Shown here: positions 17,475 to 26,857 of the stretch, piece after piece
Numbering within the stretch: position 1 is the stretch's first letter
Layout: each line of letters begins with the position of its first letter
Assembly: GCA_965224745.1 (NCBI GenBank)
Contig: CBDCZY010000009.1
Coordinates: forward strand, 124,001 to 188,000
Reading direction: 5' to 3'
DNA length: 64,000 nucleotides
DNA from: CBDCZY01 sp965224745
GTDB lineage: Bacteria > Pseudomonadota > Gammaproteobacteria > Methylococcales > Methylomonadaceae
The notes under the pieces: generated by a model
Databases searched by the model: none
The model's input: only the letters and a program-made list of their open reading frames with translations
Told to the model about the DNA's origin: nothing
Program-made: the position numbers and the translations under genes

Positions 17475-18644
17475 TTACAGTGGGTTATCAGACGACCAAT
17501 CACGAGGTAGTAATTTGAAACCAGTCCACCGAGTGCCTACTTGACCAAAATCCTCATCCCTGGGTAAATGGTGATAACTGGCTCGATACCAAGCCACCAC
17601 ATCTTTCTGATTAACATTCTGACCATTAACAAATTGACTGATATTGGCAGCACAGCCATTTTGAGTTGGATTGTTAACGGCATAACGCTCACATGTGTTG
17701 TAGCGCGTGACGAAAAAATCATTATTCAACCATGACTCATTGTTATTTCCGTCAGATTGATGTGCATAATTTAATAGCACAAGTTCATAAGAAACGTAAC
17801 CGCTGCTGGAATTTTGCACAAAACCATCCCGAACCCGCCAAAAAAGCTTGTTTTGAGGATTCAGCGATAGTGCTGCTTCGGTCTGGATCGGTGTTATTTG
17901 TTTGCTCTTTTTTAACCTGTCAGCAGAAGGTAGACTGACTATTTGTTCAACGATATCGTCACTACTGACTGCCTCTAAATCAAAATCGAGTCGCCAAAAA
18001 TAATGATTGGTAAAACTAGCTGCCACCTGATTATTCGCATTAACATTCCAACCATATTGAAAATTAGAAGTAAATTTTGTCAGTTTTCCGCTGATACCAA
18101 CGCTAGGTTCAATAATGCCGTTATCATAAAATCGCCAACTCACCACAAACGAAACCGAATTAAATTTGGAAATGCTGGTTAATTCAAGAAACTCACCTTG
18201 CTTTTGTTGATTACCTTTGGCCCAAACATAGCCCATGGGCTTGGTCGTTTGGCATAGAACGTTCTTACCATTTTTCTGCAGCCGCTGACCGCCGGAGCAA
18301 TCGCTGGCAGATAAATTAACCTGCGAGTTACCACCTAAACCAACGCCCGTTACCCAAAAGATTTTAGCTGTTCCATCGTCATAATCAGTTTGAATTTGAG
18401 AAAGAGACGCTTCACCCAGCACTCTTCTAGAACTGTTCCCAGGCGTTGAATACAAGATGTTAGTTAAAACGACCCCTTCCTTTTGTTTCTCATCCCAGCA
18501 AAGTTCCCATCCTGCACCAGATGTAAAGGTCTTAGTAATGGTTTGACCTATGGGACAACTTTGAGCGCCGGGCCTGGCAACAACTTTTTCAATGGGTAAA
18601 TAAAGTAAAACAGGAAAAATTAGAACTGCATATTTAAAGTTCAT
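17475..18644 (-). CDS. Copper-amine-oxidase-like pseudoenzyme, secreted
   Basis: A 389-residue secreted paralogue of the catalytic part of the next gene. They share WELCW/WDMCW, SWRFYDNGIIEP/QWRFYDDGTIEP, FWRLDFDL, NDFFVT, FVNGQ and HLPRDED/HMPRVED, plus paired cysteines around NTCERYAVNNPTQNGC. The catalytic residues are lost: the base Asp is W97, the TPQ tyrosine is V164, and the first two copper histidines are F211 and N213. Only the third histidine (YHHLPRDED) remains. The fold and cysteines are kept and the frame is intact, so this looks like a selected pseudoenzyme and not a decayed gene. It may partner the active-looking paralogue, since copper amine oxidases are dimers whose arms reach the other subunit. 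GGTGA precedes the ATG by 5 nt. Confidence 0.8.
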   Translation of the reverse strand: MNFKYAVLIFPVLLYLPIEKVVARPGAQSCPIGQTITKTFTSGAGWELCWDEKQKEGVVLTNILYSTPGNSSRRVLGEASLSQIQTDYDDGTAKIFWVTGVGLGGNSQVNLSASDCSGGQRLQKNGKNVLCQTTKPMGYVWAKGNQQKQGEFLELTSISKFNSVSFVVSWRFYDNGIIEPSVGISGKLTKFTSNFQYGWNVNANNQVAASFTNHYFWRLDFDLEAVSSDDIVEQIVSLPSADRLKKSKQITPIQTEAALSLNPQNKLFWRVRDGFVQNSSSGYVSYELVLLNYAHQSDGNNNESWLNNDFFVTRYNTCERYAVNNPTQNGCAANISQFVNGQNVNQKDVVAWYRASYHHLPRDEDFGQVGTRWTGFKLLPRDWSSDNPL

Positions 18645-18673
18645 GTAATCACCGATTTATTGTTGTAGAACTA

Positions 18674-19357
18674 TCAGAAATTAATATTCTGGATGACTTT
18701 TTTAGTTGACAGATCGATTACTGGGCTAATTTCAAAAGCAACCTTTTCAGGGGTATAGAGCAACAATTGAGCACAACGATGATTACCGCAATTCATCGAT
18801 TCCTCATTACTTACTCCAGGTAAACTATTACCTAAGAAAGTAAAAGCTTTTATTTCTAATTGATCTGGCTGGGTTAAAGTCTCGCCAGTAACTCGCTGAT
18901 ATGCTTGATTAATCAGATCAACTTCATCCTGATCACCAAATACAACCTCAGTAGCTCTTGTGATTTCATTCTCAGTTAAAGGTAATTGAACTTCTTTGTT
19001 ATGAGTGGTAGAAACTACACTATTCGTACTCAGATTAATAATCGTTTGATTTAAGATATTAGTATCATAGTTATAGGTAAAAACATCAACCAAACGAGCT
19101 GCCTGGTTTTCTGCGCCTTTTGCTACAGCATGCCTTTCTATAAGCAGTGTTTCAATTTGTGAAGTACTTTCTGATTGTTCTGATTGTGCAGCCTGAGAAT
19201 CCGATTGAGTCCCAGCAAGCATTAATTCACTTGCTTTCTCAATTTCTTGGTTCGTCAGTGGGTCGAGCGACCCTGCTTGTGGATTACTTATTGTTATAAG
19301 TGCCAGAAATATAACAAAGGTGAAGCTAACGATCTTTTTACTTGTAACTGTTAACAT
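18674..19357 (-). CDS. Secreted protein resembling the N2/N3 domains of copper amine oxidase
   Basis: About 227 residues with a signal peptide (IVSFTFVIFLALITISNPQAG). The first half reads PLTNQEIEKASELM, then ERHAVAKGAENQAARLVDVFTYNYDTN, INLSTNSVVS and PLTENEITRATEVVF; the second half ends with APEKVAFEISPVIDLSTKKV-like text. This order fits the two small alpha/beta domains (N2, N3) that precede the catalytic domain in normal copper amine oxidases. It ends 30 nt before the pseudoenzyme gene. I infer that the N-terminal domains have become a separate subunit. The ATG at 19357 is preferred to a TTG at 19378. The match is judged by eye and is weaker than for the two catalytic-type proteins. Confidence 0.6.
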   Translation of the reverse strand: MLTVTSKKIVSFTFVIFLALITISNPQAGSLDPLTNQEIEKASELMLAGTQSDSQAAQSEQSESTSQIETLLIERHAVAKGAENQAARLVDVFTYNYDTNILNQTIINLSTNSVVSTTHNKEVQLPLTENEITRATEVVFGDQDEVDLINQAYQRVTGETLTQPDQLEIKAFTFLGNSLPGVSNEESMNCGNHRCAQLLLYTPEKVAFEISPVIDLSTKKVIQNINF

Positions 19358-19667
19358 TTGTTTCCGCCCATAGTGCAAATTATTTTACTACCGATCTGTT
19401 CTAACTTGGCCTAACATTAAACCAATTGTGCACTTAAGACAATTGGACATTAGATCAATTGCAAATCGATTATTTTTATAGTAAGACCTAAATTAGATAA
19501 TATACTTACCTAACGCATTATATCAACTCCTTTTTATTTAATTTTTTCCCTGTTAGATTTGAGATGAAATATGAGATAGCAGAAAGCCATCCCAAAAAAA
19601 AAGCTTAAACTTGAGTTTATAGTCGCTATCTATCGACTTGAGCCGTCATGATTCCCGCAGTCATAAC
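19358..19667. other. Intergenic region upstream of the amine-oxidase-like run
   Basis: About 310 bases between the end of hemF and the first gene of the three-gene run. It is AT-rich and should hold the promoter of that run (leftward) and the hemF terminator. I see no clear terminator hairpin, no gene and no certain promoter. Confidence 0.4.
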
Positions 19668-20582
19668 CTACATTTCCAACCAATTCTGCGGTTTCAAAAA
19701 ATGCTGGTAGAGCTGATCTTCCGGTGTTCCTGCTTCTGGTCGCCAGTTATAACGCCAATTAACCACAGGCGGCAAGGACATAAGTATTGATTCCGTGCGG
19801 CCACCCGTTTGCAAACCAAACAAAGTACCACGATCATAAACCAAGTTAAATTCAACATAGCGGCCTCTTCGATACAGCTGAAATGACCGCTCTCTTTCAC
19901 CGAATGAAGTATCTTTGCGACGCTGCACAATCGGTAAATAGCCGTCAATAAAATGATCGCCGACACTTTGCATGAAAGCGAAACAGGTGTCGAAATCCCA
20001 ATCATTCAAATCGTCAAAAAATAGTCCGCCAACGCCGCGAGTTTCATCTCGATGTTTCAGATAAAAATATTCATCACACCATTTTTTATACCTGGGATAA
20101 ACATCCGAGCCAAATGATTCACAGGCTGCTAAAGCTGTTTTGTGCCAATGAATTACATCGTCGCGAAAGGGATAGTAAGGCGTTAAATCAAATCCGCCAC
20201 CAAACCACCAAATAGGTTTTTCATTTGGCTTTTCTGCGACAAAAAACCTGACATTAGCGTGCGATGTCGGCACATATGGGTTATGGGGGTGCATCACCAA
20301 AGAAACTCCCATTGCCTGGAAACTTCGGTTGGCAAGTTCTGGTCTTGCTGCTGTTGCTGAAACGGGTAAACTTTGGCCTTGCACATAAGAAAAATTAACA
20401 CCAGCTTGCTCAAATACTTGCCCATTAGTTAAAAGACGGGTTCTACCCCCTCCCCCTTCTTCTCGTTGCCATTGATCCTCAATGAATTTTGCTTCAGGTT
20501 CTTCACCTTGTAGAGCGTTGCAAATATTATCTTGAAGCTGTTGCAAATAAGCATGGACTTGCGCAATCGTATCGTCTGTCAT
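19668..20582 (-). CDS. hemF: Oxygen-dependent coproporphyrinogen III oxidase
   Basis: About 304 residues. It decarboxylates two propionates of coproporphyrinogen III to vinyls using O2. Conserved stretches include EDQWQREEGGGGRTRLL, QAGVNFSYVQG, HPHNPYVPTSHANVRFF, WWFGGGFDLTPYYPF, YFYLKHRDETRGVGGLFFDD and FNLVYDRGTLFGLQTGGRTESILMSLPP. I chose ATG at 20582, which matches the family start; a TTG 7 codons upstream is also open. It is divergent from cmoB, with only about 65 bases between their starts. Confidence 0.96.
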   Translation of the reverse strand: MTDDTIAQVHAYLQQLQDNICNALQGEEPEAKFIEDQWQREEGGGGRTRLLTNGQVFEQAGVNFSYVQGQSLPVSATAARPELANRSFQAMGVSLVMHPHNPYVPTSHANVRFFVAEKPNEKPIWWFGGGFDLTPYYPFRDDVIHWHKTALAACESFGSDVYPRYKKWCDEYFYLKHRDETRGVGGLFFDDLNDWDFDTCFAFMQSVGDHFIDGYLPIVQRRKDTSFGERERSFQLYRRGRYVEFNLVYDRGTLFGLQTGGRTESILMSLPPVVNWRYNWRPEAGTPEDQLYQHFLKPQNWLEM

Positions 20583-20647
20583 ATCGTTATGTTTAAAAAT
20601 CAATATTAAAGATTTGAAAAATATTTTTACTATTTAATTATTCATTA

Positions 20648-21655
20648 ATGATAACCCAATCCATGCAGGGTTTTTTTCATAGTTTAGAGACCAGCTCCCT
20701 TTGCAATTTATTATCTGGAACCCAAGCCGATGCTTGGGCTAATCTCTTACCCTTACAAATTCAAAAAGCGTTTGATCCAGCAGGACATGGTGACTTGGTA
20801 AAATGGCTTGAAACGTTAAAGGCACTTCCGCCAGTTAATTCATCAGTGCAAATAGCAAATATAAATACAATCACAATAGGTCAATCCAGCGACTTGCTCC
20901 CCAAGGAACTCGACCTTATGCGTTCATTACTCATGAATTTACACCCCTGGCGAAAAGGTCCCTATAACTTGTTTGGAATTTTTATCGATACTGAATGGCG
21001 ATCAGATTGGAAGTGGGAGCGCTTACAAAATCATATCGAGCCTTTAAAAAATAGACTGGTTCTGGATGTTGGCAGTGGTAATGGATATCATTGCTGGCGT
21101 ATGTTAGGTGCGGGGGTAAAATGCGTTATTGGTATCGATCCTAAGCATCTTAGTATCATGCAATTTGCCGCCATCAAACACTTTTTTGGGTCTGCACCAA
21201 TTTATAATCTGCCGCTAGCCATTGAAGATGTACCTCAAAACATGCGGGCTTTTGATAGCGTTTTTTCGATGGGTGTACTATATCATCGAAAATCACCCAT
21301 AGACCATTTGTTGGAATTGAAAGAATGCCTTAGACCGGGCGGCGAACTGATCCTTGAAACATTGATTATCGTAGGCAGAGCAGGCGAAACCCTACACCCG
21401 AAAAACCGCTATGCCCAAATGCGCAATGTTTGGTTTATTCCCACCTGTGATACCCTAATCAGCTGGATGAATCGCTGTGGTTTTACCAACATTCGACTCA
21501 TCGATGTAACCCAAACGACGCCTGATGAACAAAGAAAAACTGAATGGATGCGCTTTCACTCTTTACAGGACTTTCTTGATCAGGATAAACCGCAATTTAC
21601 CGTCGAAGGACTGCCTGCACCTATTCGAGCAATTTTGTTAGCAAACGCGCCTTAA
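20648..21655 (+). CDS. cmoB: tRNA U34 carboxymethyltransferase
   Basis: A 335-residue enzyme that moves the carboxymethyl group of carboxy-SAM to 5-hydroxyuridine at position 34 of some tRNAs, giving cmo5U. Motifs: LMNLHPWRKGPYNLFGIFIDTEWRSDWKW, the SAM-type loop VLDVGSGNGYHCWRMLG, IGIDPKHLSIMQF and VFSMGVLYHRKSPIDHL. Length is slightly above E. coli CmoB. The partner cmoA, which makes carboxy-SAM, is not in the window. rimO follows by 16 nt, so two RNA/ribosome modification genes are probably co-transcribed. Confidence 0.96.
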   Translation: MITQSMQGFFHSLETSSLCNLLSGTQADAWANLLPLQIQKAFDPAGHGDLVKWLETLKALPPVNSSVQIANINTITIGQSSDLLPKELDLMRSLLMNLHPWRKGPYNLFGIFIDTEWRSDWKWERLQNHIEPLKNRLVLDVGSGNGYHCWRMLGAGVKCVIGIDPKHLSIMQFAAIKHFFGSAPIYNLPLAIEDVPQNMRAFDSVFSMGVLYHRKSPIDHLLELKECLRPGGELILETLIIVGRAGETLHPKNRYAQMRNVWFIPTCDTLISWMNRCGFTNIRLIDVTQTTPDEQRKTEWMRFHSLQDFLDQDKPQFTVEGLPAPIRAILLANAP

Positions 21656-21671
21656 AAGGAAACAAGTTTTC

Positions 21672-23006
21672 ATGACCCACCCTAAAATCGGCTTTATCAG
21701 CTTAGGCTGCCCCAAAGCCTTAGTCGATAGCGAACGAATATTAACTGAATTAAAATCCGAAGGTTACGGTATCGTTCCGAGGTATGAAGACGCCGACCTG
21801 GTTGTCGTTAATACGTGCGGTTTTATTGACAGTGCAGTTGAAGAGTCGCTCGATAGCATCGGTGAAGCAATAGCAGAAAACGGACGGGTTATCGTCACTG
21901 GCTGCTTAGGTGAAAGACGGGGAGAAATTCAAAGCAAACACCCGAAGGTACTGGCTATAACAGGCGCGCACGCTTATCAGGAGGTAGTGGACGCCGTGCA
22001 TAAACACTTGCCGCCAAAGCATGACCCTTATGTTGATTTAATGCCGCCACAAGGCATCAAGCTAACACCAAAACATTACAGCTACCTGAAAATTTCCGAA
22101 GGATGTAATCATCGCTGTTCATTTTGTATCATCCCTTCCATGCGTGGCAACCTCGTCAGCCGGCCTATTGATGAGGTTATGCACGAGGCAGAACGTTTAG
22201 TGACTGCCGGCACTCGAGAACTTTTGGTTATTTCACAGGATACCAGCGCCTACGGGGTTGATATTAACTATCAATCCCGTGAATGGCAAGGAATGTCTTA
22301 CCAAACTAAATTCCTGGATTTAGCTAAAGCGCTGAGCGAATTGGATGCCTGGGTTCGCCTGCATTATGTGTATCCCTATCCTCATGTGGATGAAGTGATC
22401 CCTTTGATGGCAGAAGGTAAAATTCTGCCCTATCTCGACATTCCGTTTCAACATGCCAGTTCCCGCATTCTCAAACAAATGAAGCGACCGGCTGCGACTG
22501 AAAACGTACTGCAACGTATCGCAGCTTGGCGTAACATTTGTCCGGATTTAATCATACGCAGCACCTTCATCGTTGGCTTTCCGGGAGAAACTGAAAAAGA
22601 TTTTGAAACGCTATTAAACTTTCTGGATCAAGCCCAATTGGACCGGGTTGGCTGCTTTCAATATTCTCCGGTCAATGGCGCTAAAGCCAACGATTTACCT
22701 GAACACGTTCCTGACAGCCTTAAACAAGAACGCTTTGAACACTTTATGCAACATCAAGCAGCTATCAGCACGCAGCGTTTACAAGCCAGAGTCGGTCGAC
22801 AAGAGACTGTTATCATTGACGAAGTCGTTGCAGAAGGCGCCGTAGCGCGCAGTCGCGCCGATGCGCCGGAAATCGACGGGCAAGTTTTTATTGATGACGC
22901 AACGCATTTATCAGTGGGAGATTGGGCAAACGTTATCATCGAAGAAGCCGATGAACATGACTTATGGGCGCATCTCGTCGAAAATAAAAATATGCCTAAT
23001 GAATGA
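21672..23006 (+). CDS. rimO: Ribosomal protein S12 methylthiotransferase
   Basis: A 444-residue radical-SAM enzyme that methylthiolates the conserved Asp of ribosomal protein S12. The N-terminal UPF0004 domain has three cysteines for the auxiliary cluster (C13 in LGCPKALVDS, C49, C78). The radical-SAM cluster is C145, C149 and C152 in CNHRCSFC. A C-terminal TRAM domain starts near 370. The motif DLIIRSTFIVGFPGETEKDF is typical. The AAAGGA before the ATG is good. The end is convergent with the nif3-like gene, 29 nt away. Confidence 0.97.
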   Translation: MTHPKIGFISLGCPKALVDSERILTELKSEGYGIVPRYEDADLVVVNTCGFIDSAVEESLDSIGEAIAENGRVIVTGCLGERRGEIQSKHPKVLAITGAHAYQEVVDAVHKHLPPKHDPYVDLMPPQGIKLTPKHYSYLKISEGCNHRCSFCIIPSMRGNLVSRPIDEVMHEAERLVTAGTRELLVISQDTSAYGVDINYQSREWQGMSYQTKFLDLAKALSELDAWVRLHYVYPYPHVDEVIPLMAEGKILPYLDIPFQHASSRILKQMKRPAATENVLQRIAAWRNICPDLIIRSTFIVGFPGETEKDFETLLNFLDQAQLDRVGCFQYSPVNGAKANDLPEHVPDSLKQERFEHFMQHQAAISTQRLQARVGRQETVIIDEVVAEGAVARSRADAPEIDGQVFIDDATHLSVGDWANVIIEEADEHDLWAHLVENKNMPNE

Positions 23007-23035
23007 GCACCAAGCTTGGCTGCGCCAGTTACCAA

Positions 23036-23806
23036 TTATGCAGGATTGTCACTATCAATATAAAAACATTCTATATCGAAATGTTCTTTGGTTTTGGTCA
23101 TCAACGATTGAATACCGAAACGTTCTGTGGCGTGGTGACCGCCAGCGAACATATGCACACCGGCTTCTTTACTATCGTGCCAATTATGTTCACTCATCTC
23201 ACCGGTGATATATGCATCCAACCCGTGTGATAAAGCTTGCGGCCATTCATTGTTGGCACCACCGGTAATAATACCCACAGAATTAATGAATGCCTGGTCA
23301 TCAAAACTGGCTATCATAACGGGGTGACTGACTATTGTTGCCATACGTTGTTGCAACTTGACCGCCTGTACTGGCTCTTCAAACCTTCCTTTAACCCCGG
23401 TGTAACAGCCTTTATAGTCACCAAAAGGTTGCAAGGTTCGAAGGCCAATGAGCCGCGCTAAAGACGCAGCGTTACCGACTTCTAAATGAGCGTCCAAAGG
23501 AAGGTGGTAACCGAACAAATTGATTTGCTCTTTAACTAAAGGGAACACTCGTTTGGCCAAAGAACCAGTTAAAAGCTGGGTTCCTTTGAAAGACCAGAAC
23601 AAACCGTGGTGAACCACCAAAGCATCAGCTTGGTTGGTACAGGCTTGCTGAATAGAGTCTCCAGTAGCAGAAACCGCAAACGCTATTTTAGCGATTTGTT
23701 CGCTCCCTTCAATCTGTAGGCCGTTGGGTCCGTAATCTCTGAATGAATGAGGTTGCAGTAATTCTGCGAAAAAATCATCTAGTTGTTGCCGACTGATCGT
23801 TGCCAT
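23036..23806 (-). CDS. Nif3-like dinuclear metal-centre protein (YbgI family)
   Basis: A 256-residue member of the Nif3/YbgI family, hexameric toroids with a dinuclear metal site whose biochemical role is still debated (GTP cyclohydrolase-like and lesion-repair proposals exist). Metal-binding patterns: DALVVHHGLFWSF (HH pair), GYHLPLDAHLEVG, and MFAGGHHATERFG with a final Glu. It lies 6 nt downstream of rapA on the same strand, so the two are probably co-transcribed. Confidence 0.92.
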   Translation of the reverse strand: MATISRQQLDDFFAELLQPHSFRDYGPNGLQIEGSEQIAKIAFAVSATGDSIQQACTNQADALVVHHGLFWSFKGTQLLTGSLAKRVFPLVKEQINLFGYHLPLDAHLEVGNAASLARLIGLRTLQPFGDYKGCYTGVKGRFEEPVQAVKLQQRMATIVSHPVMIASFDDQAFINSVGIITGGANNEWPQALSHGLDAYITGEMSEHNWHDSKEAGVHMFAGGHHATERFGIQSLMTKTKEHFDIECFYIDSDNPA

Positions 23807-23812
23807 AATTGG

Positions 23813-26731
23813 TTAAATACTTACGACGGCTCTGACGGCATCAAGTCTGAGACTTGATTTTTTGAGCGCTTGATTCAATGCTTGTTGCTGCTTTTCGAAA
23901 AAATCTATCTCGGTTTGACGCACATTGGGATTAACTCGTTGTAATGCTTTGAGCCGGTTGATTTCTTTAAGCAATGTTTGCTTACTCTGCTTAAACGCTT
24001 GTTTCAATAATTTCGGGGCTTGTTGCTGAGCGATTGCTTCAGCCTGCTCCAGCATCGCTTTAAGTTCTGAATTATAGGCTCGAATGACTTGATTAGCCGT
24101 TGCTTGATCAACGCTTTTTCGATGCAGCCCGATCATGGTCTGAGATAGCTTCTGCGCATGATCTACGCCTTGCTGATCAATCAACACTCGAATACTGGTC
24201 GGTGGTAAATAACGATTAGATTGTAAGGTTTCAGGTGCACTGCATTCAAACAAAAACTGACACTCCAGCATTATCATGCCGGCTTTAACTCCGTCGATAT
24301 TGATAGTTGTGAAAGCGGCATTGCCCTGCTCATTGCTTATGATCATGCTCATCGCCCCAGTCACCAGAGGGTGTTCCCAAGTCAAATAATGGATATCTTC
24401 ATGGCTCAACGCGATCTCCCTATCACAAGTTATCGTCATACCTTCTTCTAGCAAGCCGGGGAAACCTGTTGTTTGCATTTTTTCTCCAGGGCGAATGATG
24501 TAGCTACCGGCACGATGATCTTCCATATCAATTCCATAGCAATCAAACATTTTATCCAGGTAATTCAATAACTCAGATTCAGCATCAGTCTTTTTTGCTT
24601 GTCTTACCAATTCATCAGCAATATGAGGTCGACAAGAATTAAATTCGAGCAAGGGATCTCGCCCACGCTGCAACTGATCAAATGTTGTTTGGTGTAAATC
24701 CTGAGTAGTGCTAATTAGATCAGTTAACTTTTGTTGGTTATCCGGCTGGGTAATCGCTTCTGACAACAACAGTTCAGTTTGAGTAAACACCGTATGCCCG
24801 ACAGGACAAGTCTTTTCAAAAGCTGACAGGCCCTTTTGATACCACTCAAACATCACTGATTGAGCACTATTTTCGAGGTAAGGAATATGTATTTGAATGG
24901 TTTCTTTCTGTCCGATCCGGTCTAGTCGACCAATTCGCTGTTCCAGAAGATCCGGGTTAAAGGGCAAATCAAAAAGAACTAAATGGTGGGCAAACTGAAA
25001 ATTGCGCCCCTCACTGCCGATTTCCGAACAAATCAAGACCTGGCTACCCTGTTCTTGATCAGCAAAAAAAGCAGCTGCTCGATCTCTATCGACAATCGTC
25101 AATAATTCATGGAATAGTGCAGCATGAGTTCCCGCCTTCACTCTAAGGAATTCGACCAGATCCATAGCCGTTTCAGCGGCTGCCGTAATGACCAAAGCTT
25201 TTTCAGGCTTGATCGTTTGTAAAAAACCCATTAACCACTGGGCTCTGGGATCTATAGCGACCCAATTGGGTTCATCTGCCATCGAGACCGTTTCATACAT
25301 ACGTTCTGGCCGTAACAACGACCCCATATCCTGCGCATCGTTTACCGGATAATTTTCAAAACAGGCTTTGTACTGGCTTGGCAACGGCAGCGGGTGAGGA
25401 AAAACTTTTCTTGCTGGAAAACCTTTTATAGCAGCACGAGTGTTTCGATACAGCACTCTCCCTGTGCCATGTCGATCCAACAAATGTTCTACTAATTCAA
25501 GCCGAGCAGTTTGCTGATCCTCTGGCGTTGCTTGTTGATCTTCAACAGTCGCCAAAAGTGTTGCATTATCGCCTTCGGTAATGGTATCACTAAGTGTTTG
25601 TTTAGAAGCCTTCGATAATGGCTCTGGGTTTAATAATTCAATGACACTGTTGGCAATGGGTTCATACAGTTTCTCTTCAGCAAGAAACTGTTCCAGTGTG
25701 GGGAAACGATCAGGATCCAATAACCTTAACCTGGCGAAATGGGCATCCTTGCCAAGCTGTTCCGGTGTGGCTGTTAATAACAGCACGCCTTTAGTGATCG
25801 CTGCCAGCGCTTCTACCACCTGATATTCATCACTAGGTTGTTTTTGTGACCATTCCAAATGATGCGCCTCATCTACGACCAGTAAATCCCAGTTCCCCAG
25901 CAAAGCTTGTTCTACTCTCCGGGGATTATCGAGTAAAAAATTCAGATGGCATAACACCAACTGTTCGGACTCAAAGGGATTTTTTAAACCAGAACTCGCT
26001 TCAATGGCCTGGCATCGCTCTTCGTCAAACACACTGAAATTCAAATTAAAACGTCTCAGCATTTCGACCAACCATTGATGTACCAGTGTTTCCGGAACCA
26101 CAATCAAGACTCGGTGAGAGCGCTCTGTCAACAATTGATGGTGAATGATTAATCCTGCTTCTATGGTTTTTCCAAGACCCACTTCATCAGCTAACAAAAC
26201 CCTGGGTGCATAGCGGTTTGCGATTTCGTGCGTCAAATAAAGTTGATGAGCTAAGAGTGTGGTTCTAACCCCAGTTAAACCGAACAATTCCTGACGCATT
26301 AATCGATTTAAATGGGATAGTGTTTGGCAACGTAGTTCGAACCATTTATCCTGATCTATCTGACCGCCAAATAAACGATCGCCTGCTCTGTTTAGCTGAA
26401 TAAAATGATCGAGTTCACCTTCTGGTATTTCGACTGACTGCTCACCTTCCGCCTGAGCATGATACGTTACTAGTCCGCTGGTATCGCGAATTTCCAGAAC
26501 GGTGAATTGCTGCCCATATTGATCACTGATCAGGTCGCCTACGTTGAATATTATACGACTGAGCGGTGCTGTTTGTTTGGCATAAGTTCGGGTTTCTTCA
26601 GTCGCTAAAAAAAGCAGCGTGACCGTTCTAAAATCAACCGCAATGACCTTACCTAACCCCATTTTTAATTCGGTATCACTAACCCAGCGCTGGCCGGGTA
26701 AATAGTCTTGTATCCTTGGTTTTGATGACAT
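23813..26731 (-). CDS. rapA: RNA polymerase-associated protein RapA (HepA), SWI2/SNF2-type ATPase
   Basis: A 972-residue protein that binds RNA polymerase and recycles it after termination. It has N-terminal Tudor-like domains (PGQRWVSDTELKMGLGKV) and a Walker A in LLADEVGLGKTIEAGLI (about 170-190). A Walker B/DEAH in VVDEAHHLEW and helicase motifs LLTATPEQLG, SEIGSEGRNFQFAHHLVLFDLPFNPDLLEQRIGRLDRIGQ follow. The length is the family's usual. An acidic, Gln-rich linker near 375-410 is mildly unusual. The sequence is intact. Confidence 0.97.
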   Translation of the reverse strand: MSSKPRIQDYLPGQRWVSDTELKMGLGKVIAVDFRTVTLLFLATEETRTYAKQTAPLSRIIFNVGDLISDQYGQQFTVLEIRDTSGLVTYHAQAEGEQSVEIPEGELDHFIQLNRAGDRLFGGQIDQDKWFELRCQTLSHLNRLMRQELFGLTGVRTTLLAHQLYLTHEIANRYAPRVLLADEVGLGKTIEAGLIIHHQLLTERSHRVLIVVPETLVHQWLVEMLRRFNLNFSVFDEERCQAIEASSGLKNPFESEQLVLCHLNFLLDNPRRVEQALLGNWDLLVVDEAHHLEWSQKQPSDEYQVVEALAAITKGVLLLTATPEQLGKDAHFARLRLLDPDRFPTLEQFLAEEKLYEPIANSVIELLNPEPLSKASKQTLSDTITEGDNATLLATVEDQQATPEDQQTARLELVEHLLDRHGTGRVLYRNTRAAIKGFPARKVFPHPLPLPSQYKACFENYPVNDAQDMGSLLRPERMYETVSMADEPNWVAIDPRAQWLMGFLQTIKPEKALVITAAAETAMDLVEFLRVKAGTHAALFHELLTIVDRDRAAAFFADQEQGSQVLICSEIGSEGRNFQFAHHLVLFDLPFNPDLLEQRIGRLDRIGQKETIQIHIPYLENSAQSVMFEWYQKGLSAFEKTCPVGHTVFTQTELLLSEAITQPDNQQKLTDLISTTQDLHQTTFDQLQRGRDPLLEFNSCRPHIADELVRQAKKTDAESELLNYLDKMFDCYGIDMEDHRAGSYIIRPGEKMQTTGFPGLLEEGMTITCDREIALSHEDIHYLTWEHPLVTGAMSMIISNEQGNAAFTTINIDGVKAGMIMLECQFLFECSAPETLQSNRYLPPTSIRVLIDQQGVDHAQKLSQTMIGLHRKSVDQATANQVIRAYNSELKAMLEQAEAIAQQQAPKLLKQAFKQSKQTLLKEINRLKALQRVNPNVRQTEIDFFEKQQQALNQALKKSSLRLDAVRAVVSI

Positions 26732-26857
26732 TGATTGTGTTGGTTAAAAATTAAATTAATTCGATTTTGATAAAATTTTTGAAAATTCTCCTATGCGATA
26801 TTAAAGGCCAGAGAACCAACGTTTCAAAACTTGCAGGCATTGTTTCTTTGTTAACTA

